A program made the translations under genes and the position numbers. From contig NW_025954961.1 in assembly GCF_022376445.1 (NCBI RefSeq), positions 868,001 to 932,000 of the forward strand: a stretch of 64,000 nucleotides of DNA. The letters are read 5' to 3'. The notes under the pieces were generated by a model, which saw only the letters and a list, made by a program, of their open reading frames with translations, ran no database searches and was not told the DNA's origin. Positions within the stretch are counted from its first letter, which is position 1; each line of letters opens with the position of its first letter. Origin of the DNA: Fomitopsis serialis (Eukaryota; Basidiomycota; Agaricomycetes; Polyporales; Fomitopsidaceae). Of the stretch, positions 45,579-58,556 are shown in pieces.

Positions 45579-45905
45579 GAGCGAGTTCTGGGATATTGCG
45601 GTCTTGCACTGGAGGGTATCAACGGTACAACTTGAGTGGGCCCATGGCGGGCGTTGGCTGGGTTGAGCAGTATGGTCAGGCCCCACTGCCAGATAGCTAC
45701 TGTCGCCGTGTACTGACGTCTTTCGTGGCATCCCGGCGTACCAACACGGCGCTCATCACCAGTGGGAGTCGGCTGAATCGGCCCGCGCACATCGTCACGA
45801 AAGTACCATACATCGCACGAACACTTTGAGCTGATTGCTACAATATGGGTTTAGTCTTTAGTAGAGTAGGTATAGTACATGAGACTTCTTGTGATGTGCT
45901 TCCAT
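45579..45905. other. Intergenic, no gene seen
   Basis: This 327 bp lies between the PAF-AH start and the glutaminyl-tRNA synthetase stop on the same strand. It probably holds the PAF-AH promoter and the GlnRS 3' end. Confidence 0.45.
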
Positions 45906-48719
45906 CTACGCTGCCTTCCCCGAGTCCTCCTTCAGGCTCACGATGCGGTTTAGCACAATGTAGTCGCCCTCCTTCCGTACAGGCTCCACACCTTCCGCTT
46001 CCTCCAGACACGCCAGCCTCGCGTCCTTGTCAGTGGCAAAGTACGCCACCCGCAGACCCTGGAACCGTATGCACTCCTTCCCGACCAGCTGCTCACTCGT
46101 TGCCTTCGGCGTGTCATCGTCCGCTGCCGCCGGGCCCTCGCTCTTGGCAGCGGCCTTCAGCGCCTCGTCCGTCCGCGCCTTGCTGTCTTTCCTCGCGTCG
46201 GAGTACGCTTGCTTCGCCAGCCGCCAGAAGCCCACCTCGACCATCGCCCCCTTGACGACTTCAAGGCTATCTGGGTTGATGTCCGCTGTGAAGTCGGGGA
46301 TAGCCGCAGCCGGGTTGTCGCTCTTGAACAGCTGGTAGAAGATCCGCGTCTCATCCACGCGCACGGGGCTGCCGGACGGCGCGTGCTCCGCGACCCACTG
46401 GATGAACGCCTTCGGCTTCTTCCCTGCTCCCTCGCCATCCTCGAGACGGCAAACGAGCTCGGTGACTGCGCCCGTTGTGGGATCCGTCTTGTACGATGTG
46501 CAAGTGATCGGGTGAGGCGCCTGGAAGAGGCCGACAGTCTTTCCTGGAGCGAGCCTGAAGTAGTCCTTGGAATCCTCGAGCCGGAAGTCGTCTGCATCAA
46601 TGTAGATGGTACGCGTAAAGGGTACTTTTGACGACCCCAGCTCGGGCACCTTCGGGTGCAAGGGCTTCTCCAGCCAGACGAGGTAGTCCTCGGGCACGTT
46701 CTCTATCGTGACTTTGAGTGGTCGGAGGACCATGAGCAGTCGCGGTGCAGTGCTCTCGAGGTACTGTCTGACCGTCTGCTCGAACCGGACGACCTGGATA
46801 TTCGAGGTCGCTGTGGACACACCGAGCGAGCTGACGAAGGAAATGATCGCCCCTGGAGGGATACCGCGACGCCGCAACGCGATGAGAGTGTACAGGCGAG
46901 GATCATCCCAGTCGAGAACGTACTTCTCCTTGACGAGCCGGAGGATCTTGCGTTTTGACATGATGGTGCCCGTGACGTTGAGTCGGCCGTACTCGGATTG
47001 ACGGGGCTTGTACACTTCCAGGGCATCGCACAGCCATTCGTAGGACTCGCGCGACGAAATGAACTCTGTTGTGCAGAGGGAATGTCTGCAACGCCAATGT
47101 GTCTGTGAGCGACAACCAGCGACAACTTTAAGTCAGGACGTACGTGATGTTCTCGAAGCTATCGCACAGACAGTGGGTGAAGTCGTATGTCGGGTAGATC
47201 TTCCATTTGTCATGTGTTCGGTGATGTGGTGAGTTGAGCACTCGGTACGCAACCAGATCCCACATCATCGTGTTTCCCGACTCCAGATCTTGCTTCATTC
47301 GAAGAATTGCCTGGCCAGGTTTGTAGAAGCCATCCTTCATCTTCTGAAACTCGGCCAGGGACTCTTCGATCGGTCGTGTGCGATGTGCGCACGCTATCCG
47401 CGGGCCGTAGTTGTCGCCTCCACGGTTTGCATAGATCTCCTCCGCTGCACACGGAGATATATATCAGCGCGTCGTCCGATGAGTATGAAATTACCAACCT
47501 GTACAATGGCACACGTATCCCTTGTCCCTCTTGATCAGCTCAATGGCAAACTCGTGAAGGTTGTCGAAATAGTCGCTCGAGTACGTGATCTTCCACGGCT
47601 CATAGCCAAGCCATCGGACCGTCTCCAGGATGCTCTCGAAGTACCGCCCCTCCTCCGCCTCTGGGTTGGTGTCGTCGAACCGGAGGTAACAGCGACCTCC
47701 ATGGTACGCCGCATACCCAAAGTTGACGAAGATTGCCTTGGAGTGCCCGATGTGCAGGAAGCCGTTAGGCTCTGGCGGGAATCGGGTATGTACAAGACCA
47801 CCTGTTGCGGCAACATGGTGTTCACGCAGATGCGGGTGGGTCTGAGGGTTATCGCCGACTTTGTGGAGTCGCCCAAGGAAGCCCTCGGAGAAGACGGTCT
47901 TGGAAGACGTAGCTGATGCAGAGGCGGTCGCGGTCGATGCGGCAGCAGCTTTTGCGGGAGCCTCTTTCTTTGGCTCCTGAAGGAAACTCAGAACGGGCCG
48001 CAGACACATCTGATACTCACGTACCTTGCCCTTCGGCTTGGCTGCCTCCTTTGGCCCAAACTTCTCCAGGAACCCCTTCTCTATCGCGTTCTTCAGCTCA
48101 AGCGGATTCGCCCAGCGCAAGTCCGTGTTCTTAAGAGCGCCGATGGTAGCTCCCAGGTTGGCCCATCCAGTCACAGCACTGGACGTGAGGTAGTCTGTCA
48201 CCTGCGCTGCGAGTTGCTCGGGGGTGACGCTGAAGCCTGAAAACAACGGCGATAATGAGTACGTAGACGTGTTCCGCATCAGGAGCCAGATCCAGAGAAA
48301 ACATACCTACGCCGCAATTCTTGTCGAAGTCAGCGCCATCGATTGGCAGAGTATGAGACTCCAGGTATTTTGTCGCAACTATGATCTAGCAGATCAGCAC
48401 ATAAGTCCACTGAGAACTTTACCTACACACCTGACACCTGGTCTGTTGTTTTCAGTCTTCCATCGAGGATCGCCGTCACAGCATACTCGCGTTCGCGCTC
48501 TGCTAGCTTCGAACCCTGCACGGCGAGGCTTGCTAGGAGTACGGCCTGTTTCTCCTCGATCTGCTTGCTGGGAAGATCATTCGTCTCTATGATCTCCTTC
48601 AGTACAGCGGCACTCTTCGCGGATTTGGCGGCCTCGGCGGCCTTGGACTGAGTGAGACCAATGGACTTGAAGAGCTCAACGAGCTCAACGGTCTCGGGGC
48701 TGTCTCCCTTAGGAGCCAT
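45906..48719 (-). CDS. GLN4: Glutaminyl-tRNA synthetase
   Basis: This cytosolic class I enzyme charges tRNA-Gln. The start opens [20 protein letters not shown]. An N-terminal non-catalytic domain typical of eukaryotic GlnRS follows ([58 protein letters not shown]), then an Ala-rich linker. The catalytic Rossmann fold has [19 protein letters not shown] with [24 protein letters not shown] and [20 protein letters not shown]. The second signature is [13 protein letters not shown] (the KMSKS loop), followed by [20 protein letters not shown]. The anticodon-binding beta-barrels include [16 protein letters not shown] and [20 protein letters not shown], with end [11 protein letters not shown]. About six introns are canonical. 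No frame errors were found, in contrast with the first 15 kb. Confidence 0.96.
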
Positions 48720-49095
48720 GGTTGTGTGCGTCAGGAGTTCTGCTTAACCCTGGTCTGCGAAGTCCTTTGAAAGACTCTAGAACTCTTGTAACTGGAAAGG
48801 CGAGTATATGGAGGAGTGAAGCAAGACTGAAGCTCAGATGAAGCACCGTACCGAGTCAAGACCGACACGCGACGCGGTCAAGTTTAGTGAGATCGATCAC
48901 TGGACCGATCTACTTCCAGAATTGCTCCGAGATAAGATTAGATGGGTACGCGCATTGCTTGGGAGGCTCGTGTCCGACCTGCGTAGCCTGACACCCATCG
49001 AACACTCTACCGTGCCTTTCCACCACCCATTGACCCAGCACAGCAGAGTGCACCTTTGGAAACTACAAGCAGACGGAGGCGCTGTGTAGGTCAAG
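48720..49095. promoter_or_regulatory. Divergent promoter, GlnRS / SEC15
   Basis: These 376 bp separate two opposed housekeeping start codons. No TATA box is evident on either strand, which fits two constitutive genes sharing a bidirectional promoter. Confidence 0.5.
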
Positions 49096-52028
49096 ATGCC
49101 TCCCCGAAGGCGACCACAATTCACCCAGGAGACCATCGACCAGCAGCTTCAGCAGATCCATCTCCTCGACCAGTCATCTTCCTCCGAGAACTTGGAGCAG
49201 CTCGGACCCGTCATCAAGCAGATTCACGCAAACAGGCAGCAGGATGCATACCTCCGTGCCATTGGCCAGCTCATTCAGACGAAGGACGCTGAGATTGAGA
49301 CCATATGCGGCGACAACTACCAGGAGTTCATTAGCTCTGTGTCTACGCTGTTCTCTGTGAAGTCTTACACAAATAACCTTCGTGACAAGATTCAGACTTT
49401 GGATGCTGGTGTGGAACAAGTCGGACGCGGGCTGGTAGAAAAGAAACGTGCCTTGTTGCAGACCAAGAAGACGGCCGGGAACCTGGATGAGGCTGTGGAG
49501 ACCCTGCAGGCATGTCTCCGCGTTCTCGATGTGGTGAACCGAGTGGGAGAGATGATCAAGGAGGGAAAGTACTGGAGTGCACTACGGGTCTGTCGCTTCT
49601 GCTATGTGCGTCGTCGGTTCGTAGCGTTGAATACATCTCGTTCCTAGTCACTCGAGGACATTGAGAGCATGCCACCAACGTCTCTCTCGCAAACTCCTCT
49701 CTTCCAGCACTTGTTGTCTTCTCTGCCATCCCTGCGCGGCCAAATCAAAGACGCAGTCTCTGCTTCCATGAAGCAGTGGCTCTTGGACATCCGAAACGTG
49801 AGCGCTCAAGTCGGTCAGTTAGCACTCGATGCGATGGAGCATCGTGTACGGAAATGGCGCGCGCGAAGGGAGAAAGAACCGCTCTTGAAGCTCAGCCGAG
49901 TGGGTAGCGCTGTGGAAATCGCGACGAACGAGAAGACGGAATGTATGGCTCAGTTGCCTCTTACTCCTTGTCTCGACTCGTACTCAATCCCTGTACAGTC
50001 AACGTCCTGGACAACGAGCATCTACAAGTTGACTTCAAGCCCCTCTACGAATGCATACACATATACAGTGCCTTGGACTCTCTTGACGAGATTCGACGAT
50101 CATATCAAGCAGATAGGAAGGTATGGCGGTCGGACTCCTAACGTGAACGAGTCGATTTACGAGAAACGCAGGCGCAATCGGACCTTATCCTCCCAACTAT
50201 CCTTCCCTTGGATCAGCTGCCCAAAGTGACTGAAGAAGTGGTCGGCTTCTTCATCATTGAGACGCACGTCCTCAACACAACAGGCAGTTTCCGTTCGCCG
50301 CGGGAGGTCGATGATCTGTGGGACGCGCTCTTACGTCGCGTGGGGAATGCTGTGGATACCGCGTTGAAGAGCGTCAGCGATGCGGATGCATATCTGGGCG
50401 TGAAAGAGTGTCTGCTCAGCTTTATCATGACCCTGGAGGTAAATGTATTGTACGTTGAGGCGCTTACCTTGCACTCATGAGCACGCAGCAATACTCGTAT
50501 TCGACAGAGAACCTACATGCCTTCATTCTATACCTCTTCGGGCGCTACGTATCAATCCTCGAGTACAAGTTTGGCCTGCGTTTCGAGAAGGTGATACACT
50601 CTGTAATTGGCCTAACCTTCTACTGACAAATTCCGTTAGATTGTCTTGCAAGACGACTGCTTACCCATGTATGTGGAGAATGCGACCGAACGCGACAGCG
50701 CATTGGACACTGTATGGCTCACTAAAGAGGAGCGAGAGCAATTGGCCAAGTACATTGGTTTCGAACTCCCGTTTCTTGTCTTACCGATCCTATGCAATTT
50801 AGGAGTCAGCTACCGTTGACCTTTCCATGGTCTTCAGGCTTTTACATGTGCTGCCAAGACGTAGGAAATTTCATAAAAGTGGTCAGTCTAAACATGTCAC
50901 TGATGCGTGTTCCCTCGCAGATTCGGAACTTCGTGCAGAACTTCTACCAATTCCTCGAGGGTGTCTCCCAGCATCATCGGAACATCGACGATCTACTCAG
51001 CAGAGTACGTCTTGAATACACATGCACTATTCGTACACTTCTCACAGCACACGACAGACACTTGACAACATCCTCGCCAACTTCATTGCCACCAATATCG
51101 CAAAGCGGGCACAGAGCACGTCGAACCTTTCTCAGATCGTACAGATCGTCGCGAACATCGAACATCTCGAGATTGCTTGCGCCGAGCTGGAACGGTCACT
51201 GACCCTGATCCGGTGCGCACGCACGGCTTTGCACCCTGCGCGTCAACTGACGGAGCGGCTCGCAGCTCATCCCAACGCGGAGGTGCCATCCACATCACCG
51301 CCTCCTCGGCCTTCAACACAGTACTCCAGACTGCGCTCTCTCGCGTCAACTCATCGATCGCGTCGAAGCTCGACGACTTCTTTGGATTGTCCGAATATGA
51401 CTGGACACCGCCGAGACGCGAGGAAAACCCGAGCATGTACCTTTATGAGCTGATCAACTGGCTCACGACCGTGGTCGACTCGCTCGTCATCAAAGACGCG
51501 TACAAGGACAAGGCTTACCGAGGCGCTGCGGACTACATTGCGGAGTGTTTCGTGGTCAGTGTCCTTTCAATAGCTGGTGAAGCCTGAGGCTGAGAGTGCC
51601 GCGTAGGATTTCCTGACAGGGCGCAACGTGCCCATGATCAACGAAAACGGTGTGGCGAATCTCGTCACCGACATTGACTTCCTTGAAGACGAGTTCAAGA
51701 AGAGCGGGCACGCCCATCTCAACGCTGCGTTCCTCGAGCTGCGCCTGGTACATATGCTCCAGCGCTCGTTCCCGTTCGCGCTGATCACCCACATGATGTG
51801 CCGTAGATGACCACGATTGTGCTCGAGGATCAAGTCCAACAATACCTCATCCCAGCCGTCCGGCAAGCTTCCTATTCTGTCGTAAGGCCTCGAAATCTGC
51901 AGGCGCTGCTCCAGAAGCTGGCCAAGTATGGCGCGGAGTGCAAAGATACCCCATCTCGGCAGCGCGGTGAGAAGCGCAGGAAGGAGGCGGAGGCAGTCGG
52001 TGCACTGGTCCAAGGAGACGGGCGGTAA
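49096..52028 (+). CDS. SEC15: Exocyst complex subunit SEC15
   Basis: Sec15 is the exocyst subunit that binds the Rab Sec4 on secretory vesicles and tethers them to the plasma membrane. The start opens MPPRRRPQFTQETIDQQLQQ. The N-terminal helical region has AYLRAIGQLIQTKDAEIETI, FISSVSTLFSVKSYTNNLR and VEQVGRGLVEKKRALLQTKK. After an intron come SLEDIESMPPTSLSQTPLFQ, RGQIKDAVSASMKQWLLDIR, LYECIHIYSALDSLDEIRRS, DLWDALLRRVGNAVDTALK, RFEKIVLQDDCLPMYVENAT, RNFVQNFYQFLEGVSQHHRN and LDNILANFIATNIAKRAQST. The C-terminal Sec15 domain has INWLTTVVDSLVIKDAYKDK and TDIDFLEDEFKKSGHAHLNA, ending with a basic segment and EAVGALVQGDGR. There are about ten introns. Length (about 800 residues) matches the family. 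Confidence 0.93.
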
Positions 52029-52381
52029 AGGACGATTCACAGTAACTTATTATTTGTATGACGACAGACGCATCGGTTATGGCAATGGAACTTCTGGATA
52101 TACCCAACCGCGCTATCGGTCTACGACTAGCTCTAGTCAAGAGGCAAGAGCTAAGGCCTAAGGACCAGAGGCTTTTTCATGTACCGCTCGGGAACATTAG
52201 AGAATAAGCGTCAAAATCGTATGTGACAGGAAACAGAGTTATCAGGACTAGAGAACGATAATCACGCTACGCAGCTGAGAAAATGAGCAGGGACGACGTG
52301 TAATAGCAGAATCTTCATATCGTAAGGATCGTGCGACGACAACGTTGAAGAGACCCAGAAACGATGAGGAAGAAAACGCAT
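52029..52381. other. Intergenic, convergent 3' ends
   Basis: This 353 bp lies between the SEC15 and ARF stop codons. No coding or structured element was recognised. Confidence 0.5.
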
Positions 52382-53215
<834 letters not shown>

Positions 53216-53697
53216 GGCTGGTAATGTAGAATAAAGGGGAAAGGATATATGGACGTGAACGGAGGGGTTGAGGACTGGCGCGTTGGAGGGAGGAGGTGCG
53301 TGAAGTCGCTAAAGCGTTTTAAGCTCCGATCGTAGCTGTGTTACTGGTCGCTTGACCAGGCTTGACCCTTATTTATACCCCGCCACGTAGGAGGCGGTAC
53401 AACCGCACTCACTGCGGCGCCCTCCAAGGCCACGCTCCCCCCTACGTGTAGCAGACGTGTTTCCCGTCTTGTCTCCCGCCAGAGTCACTCTGCCACCCTT
53501 GCCGCAGTGGCGGGTCGGTGCGCTGTCGCGGGATACGTGATACCAAACGTGGCACCACAGGCGCCCAGTCAGCGCGCTCGGCAAGTGCACTTGAGCGCTC
53601 ACTTCAGGAAGAGCCTGCATTTGGCCTTCACAGTCAAGTGCAAGTCCAGCGGCCTATCGGAACCCATGCGCTGGTCTGAACGAGGCTCTGAATATCT
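53216..53697. promoter_or_regulatory. Divergent promoter, ARF1 / CFT2
   Basis: These 482 bp separate opposed start codons. A TATA-like element faces ARF1 at about 53370-53379. No TATA box is evident facing CFT2. Confidence 0.5.
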
Positions 53698-56600
53698 ATG
53701 ATCACATTTACACCGCTCTCGGGCGCGGCGCGGTCCGCGCGCACAATCCCTCTAGCGTACCTCCTGCAAGTCGATGATGTTCGCATACTATTGGACTGCG
53801 GCTCACCAGACTGGTGTCCAGAGGGAGAGCCAGGCGAACAAGGTCGCCATTGGGACAAGTACTGTGACACACTGAAGGAGTGAGCATGCTTCATACTGAG
53901 ACCCTGCACTTCTTAACGTGAACTTGGAAGGTATGCGCCCTCGGTGGACCTGGTCCTTCTGTCCCACGGCGACCTCCAGCACTCGGGGCTCTATCCGTAT
54001 GCCTTCGCGCAATGGGGTCTTACAGCACCCGCGTATACGACACTGCCTGTGCAAGCCATGGCACGCATAGCAGCCACGGAAGACGTAGAAGGCATCCGGG
54101 ACGAGCAACAGATCGGCGACTCTGACGAACGACAGAAGAGCTCTTCGCCTGAGGCTGGCGGTTCAGCTCATCCCGAAGACAATGCTGAGAAGTCTACCAC
54201 TCCTCCACCGAAGGCCCCGAAGGGCAGATACATCGCGACCCTACATGAAGTACATGAAGCGTTTGACTCGGTGAACGTGCTGCGATACTCGCAGCCGTGT
54301 CATTTGCAAGGTATGTCCGATCTGTCTTACATGCGGTCAAATGTTAAAGCTCGCATCAGGGAAGTGCCAGGGTCTCACTATCATCCCGTTCAACGCGGGA
54401 CACACGCTCGGCGGCACAATATGGAAAATACGTTCTCCGACTGCAGGCACGATACTCTACGCAGTGGACATGAATCATATGCGCGAGCGTCACCTTGATG
54501 GCACTGTTCTGGTGCGACAAGCATCCGCGGGTGGCGGTGTCTTCGAAAGTCTTGCCCGACCGGACTTGCTCATCACCGACGCCGAACGGGCAGTAGTGAC
54601 TACAGCACGCCGGAAAGACCGCGACGCTGCACTCCTAGGTCAGCGTCACTTCCTTGCCATTTTTTATGTAGCTGACGGACGATATCGTAGACTGTATCGA
54701 CTCTACCCTGACTTCCCGCAACTCCGTGCTCATGCCATGTGACTCAAGTACGCGAGTGCTCGAGCTCCTGGTGCTCCTCGACCAACATTGGAACTACTCC
54801 CGCTTGAAGTTCCCCATATGTTTGCTTTCGCGGACGGGGCGCGAGATGCTCACGTTCGTGCGCAGTATGATGGAGTGGCTTGGAGGGACCATCAGCAAGG
54901 AGGACGTGGGCGAGACTGGGACAGGAGGGAACAAGAACAAGCGGAGACGAGACGACGATGACAATGATGATGCCTTGGGAGCCTTCGCTCTCAGATTCCC
55001 GTTCGTGGCCTCTGCATCGCTAGAAACTCGCACTGACTGATGCGCTCCTGCAGGCACCTCGAGTTCTTCCCCACCCCCCAATCGCTCATGCAGACTTACA
55101 GCTCCAAAGACCCCAAGCTCATCCTCGCGGTCCCCGCCTCGCTCTCTCACGGGCCCTCGCGCGCGGTCTTCTCAGAGTTCGCCGAGACACCGGACAACGT
55201 CGTGCTGTTGACTGGTCGGAGTGAGGAGGGCACCCTTGGACGCGTCCTGTTCGACAAGTGGGACGACTCTCAGAGGGATGACGCGAAATGGGATCGTGGC
55301 AAGATCGGGAACAACGTCATGATGGACGGTGTCCTGCACCTCGAGGTGAAGAACTGCGCTTGGCTTTGCCTGACCCTCGCTGACTAGGCTCGGCGTGCAC
55401 GTAGATGCACGCAAAGGTCCCGCTGCAGGGTGCGGAGCTCGAAGAGTACCTCGCGAAAGAACGTGCCGTTCAAGAGAAGGAAGCTGCTCAGAAGGCCGCT
55501 CAGGCTCGCGCACAACGGATCCTCGAAGCTGACGAAGGCGAGGACGACACCGACGAAGACAGTGAAGCCGAATCGGACGACGAAGAGAACGAGGTCGAAG
55601 AAGCTCTCGACGACGAGCTCATGGACACCGACGACGGGGCGCCCCCGCAGGCCCCTCCGAACGGGCGCATGAAGCGCAAATCGCAGAAAGGCGGCACCGG
55701 CGAAGGGAAGGACTGGATTGACGATGTCGGCGACGAGCTTGCGCAGAAGCTGTCCTTCGATATCTACCTCAAAGGGAACGTGTCGAAGGCCACGTCGTTC
55801 TTCAAGAGTGAAGGCCAGACGCAGCGGTTCCGTATGTTCCCGTATGTGGAGAAGAAGCGGCGGGTGGACGAGTATGGCGAGACGGTCGATGTGGGGATGT
55901 GGCTGCGGAAAGGCAAGGTGCTCGAGGAGGATGCGGAGAGCGAGGAGGTCAAGGAGATGCGGAGAAGGGCTGAGGAAGAGGCGAAGGTACGCTGAAGTCC
56001 GGATCTCGTCTCTCAACCCTCTACTGACACTCGTTGCAGAAAGCTCCGACTGAACCACCATCAAAATTCGTGAGGACGGAAGTGGACGTCCAGCTCGCTT
56101 GCCGACTGTTTTTTGTCGATATGGAGGGCCTCAACGACGGCCGTGCAGTCAAGACGATTGTGCCACAAGTCAACCCTCGCAAAATGGTATGTGCACCACG
56201 GGCGTCACTCGATAGTCATGCAAGCTCATTGATGCGAATGTGCTCCCTCAGATTATCGTTCATGCGCCGGCTCAGGCAACGGATGCTCTGATCGAGAGCT
56301 GTTCAAACATCCGAGCTATGACTCGCGACATCTACGCTCCGACGCAAGGGGAGAACGTGCAGATCGGGCAGCACACCAACAGCTTCTCAATATCCTTGAG
56401 CGACGAGTTGCTCGCGTCACTGAAGATTTCTCAGGTATGTCCCATGCTTGTATACTGAATCGGCAGCTCATGTTTCGGTGTTAGTTCGAGGACAACGAGA
56501 TAGGCTATGTCGCCGGGCGCATATCCAGCCTTGCGGGGTCCACCATCCCCGTCCTAGAGCCAATGGCCTCACGGCTCCCCGAAAAAGTCATCCGCAAAGT

Positions 56601-56907
56601 GCAGCGGCCGCGCACGCTCGGTTCACGGCCGACGCGAACACTACCGCAGTCGACGATGATCGGCGAGCTGAAGCTTACCGCGCTCAAGGCGCGCCTGGCG
56701 AAGGTCGGCGTGCACTCGGAGCTCATCGGCGAGGGCGTGTTGATTTGCGGCCCTGGCAAAAAGGGCGCCAGCGCCGAGTCGATAGAGCATACGGTCGCGG
56801 TGAAGAAGACGACGCGGGGTAGGGTCGAGGTGGAGGGCACCGTCTCGGACGTGTATTATGTTGTCCGCAGGGAGATCTACAATCTGCACGCACTCGTTGC
56901 AGCTTGA
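53698..56907 (+). CDS. CFT2: Cleavage and polyadenylation factor subunit CFT2/CPSF100
   Basis: This nuclear mRNA 3'-end processing subunit pairs with the endonuclease CPSF73/Ysh1. The start opens MITFTPLSGAARSARTIPLA with RILLDCGSPDW. The metallo-beta-lactamase motif 2 reads LLSHGDLQHSGLYPYAFAQ; the zinc ligands of H-x-H-x-D-H are missing, as expected for the inactive partner. An acidic, Ser-rich insert (about 54085-54230) is followed by GRYIATLHEVHEAFDSVNVL, LTIIPFNAGHTLGGTIWKI, TILYAVDMNHMRERHLDGTV and RPDLLITDAERAV. The beta-CASP part has LILAVPASLSHGPSRAVFSE and VVLLTGRSEEGTLGRVLFD. Another acidic insert (DEGEDDTDEDSEAESDDEEN) precedes MFPYVEKKRRVDEYGETVDV. The C-terminal domain has VDMEGLNDGRAVKTIVPQVN, IIVHAPAQATDALIES and LVCGPGKK-like LICGPGKKGA, ending EIYNLHALVAA. 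No frame problem was found. Confidence 0.94.
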
Positions 56908-57412
56908 ATCATTCATTCTGTTGTGTTTGCAGTGTGCGTGCATTTCGTCAGTGAGGATTTCGGTGTGTCGCGCTAGGCTTCACAGCGGATCCTTTCTTGA
57001 CCCGGCGTTGTGGATGTTGCGCTCATACTATTTTGACATTACATGCTACTGTTGTGTATTAAATGCATTGCAGATTCGATGGATGTTGCGATTCTCTGTG
57101 GGGTCTCATCAAGCATTGACGCCTGATGCTATATTACTGGTAGTGTGGCCAGCCCGGGTGGCTGAGGCAAGATAACGATCTGACGAGATGGTTGTTTGGA
57201 CTGAACTTCCGGACCAAATAACGGCAGTTCCTCGGCCGGAATGCCGTCCATGTTTCACCGGGCCGGATCCGCGCTAATGTGCAGACGGCCCAAAAGGCCC
57301 TCGAACCGACCCGGGCAGCATTCCGAGTCACCGTACATAGTACATAACTGCATTCTGTGCGAGTTCTCTGACAAGCCATCGCCCTCCATCCGTGCTCAGC
57401 AGAACAGCCAAG
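56908..57412. other. Intergenic, no gene seen
   Basis: This 505 bp lies between the CFT2 stop and the HAD phosphatase start on the same strand. Its short open frames have no recognisable product. Confidence 0.5.
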
Positions 57413-58435
57413 ATGCCCTCGACCACGCTGCACTTCGACGCAATGCCAGTGTTCCTGCCGTGATATTTCGGGCGGGCGAGTCGTTAACGAGTGATCTTGC
57501 AGTCTCTTCGACATGGACGGCACCCTGGTGGACTCGACCGACGGCGTCGTCGGCGCGTGGGAGCTCTTCAAGGAGAAATACCCGCACCTGGACGTCACCC
57601 AGGTCCTCAGCTGTACGTGACGCCGACGCAATGTCCTCGTCCCTCCCATATTAACTGATGTGCTCGTCAAACGCGGCAGCGGCTCATGGAGTGCGGACGG
57701 TCGAGAACCTCCGTCGCTTCTGCGGCGTTGAGGATCCCGAAGAGCAAGAGGCAAGTGCGCTCGCGTAGTGGCTCGCCTCTGGCTGATTCACCGCTGTGCA
57801 CCCCGTCCGTTATTCAGCGTGAAGCGAAACGTTTCGAGGACGCCATCGTCACCAGCTCGACGAAGAACGGCCGCAAGGGCATCGTCGCGCTGCCCGGCGT
57901 GCCCGAGATCATGGCCGAGCTCGGGCCCGTCAGCAAAGGGCCCAACCCGCGCTGGGCGATCTGCACGTCCGCCACCCGAGCGTACGCGACTGCTGCGCTC
58001 CAGAAGGCGGGTGTCCCTCACCCAGAGATGTTCGTCGCCTCTGAGGACGTGCAGAAGGGGAAGCCCGAGTACGTGTTGCAGGACCTGTGGGGATTCTTCG
58101 GATGTGTCGCGCTGATGCTGGTATGGCGGTGCGTGTAGACCGGACCCGTACTTGCTCGGAGCGAAGAAATGCGGTGTGGACCCGAAGAACTGCCTGGTCG
58201 TAGAGGATGCCCCGGCGGGTGTCAAGAGTGGACGGGCGGCAGGGTCCAAGACGCTCGCACTGCTCACTTCGCATACGAGGGCGCAGGTTGAGGAGGCGCA
58301 ACCGGATTTCGTAGTCAAGGACTTGTCGAGGTAAGTTTAGGCGCATATATGGGGCAAGCTTGATGCTGAAGCGTTCTCAGCGTGACGGTGAAGAGGACAG
58401 ACAAGGGCGTCGAGGTTACGATCAACACGGATTGA
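57413..58435 (+). CDS. HAD-superfamily sugar/polyol phosphatase (GPP/DOG type)
   Basis: This is a subclass I HAD phosphatase related to yeast glycerol-3-phosphatases and 2-deoxyglucose-6-phosphatases, so it probably dephosphorylates a small sugar or polyol phosphate in the cytosol. The start opens MPSTTLHFDAMPV. An intron leads to LFDMDGTLVDSTDGVVGAW, carrying the nucleophile Asp motif DMDGT. The cap includes AHGVRTVENLRRFCGVEDPE and RFEDAIVTSSTKNGRKGIVA. Motif II is RWAICTSATRAYATAAL, motif III EDVQKGKPE, and motif IV KNCLVVEDAPAGVKSGRAAG. The end is SVTVKRTDKGVEVTINTD. About five introns. The first donor (gttcct, after MPV) is not a strong consensus, so the first exon is slightly less certain. 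It faces the methyltransferase gene tail to tail over 121 bp. Confidence 0.9.
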
Positions 58436-58556
58436 AGCGAACAAGTAATAATGTGCGGGATAGAGGGGTAGAAATGAATAGTAATAGAGTAACACTAGAT
58501 TCAAGCCGCTGTAGAGTGGTCGAGGGCATGCCATTTGTATCCGGCAGCAAGAGTTC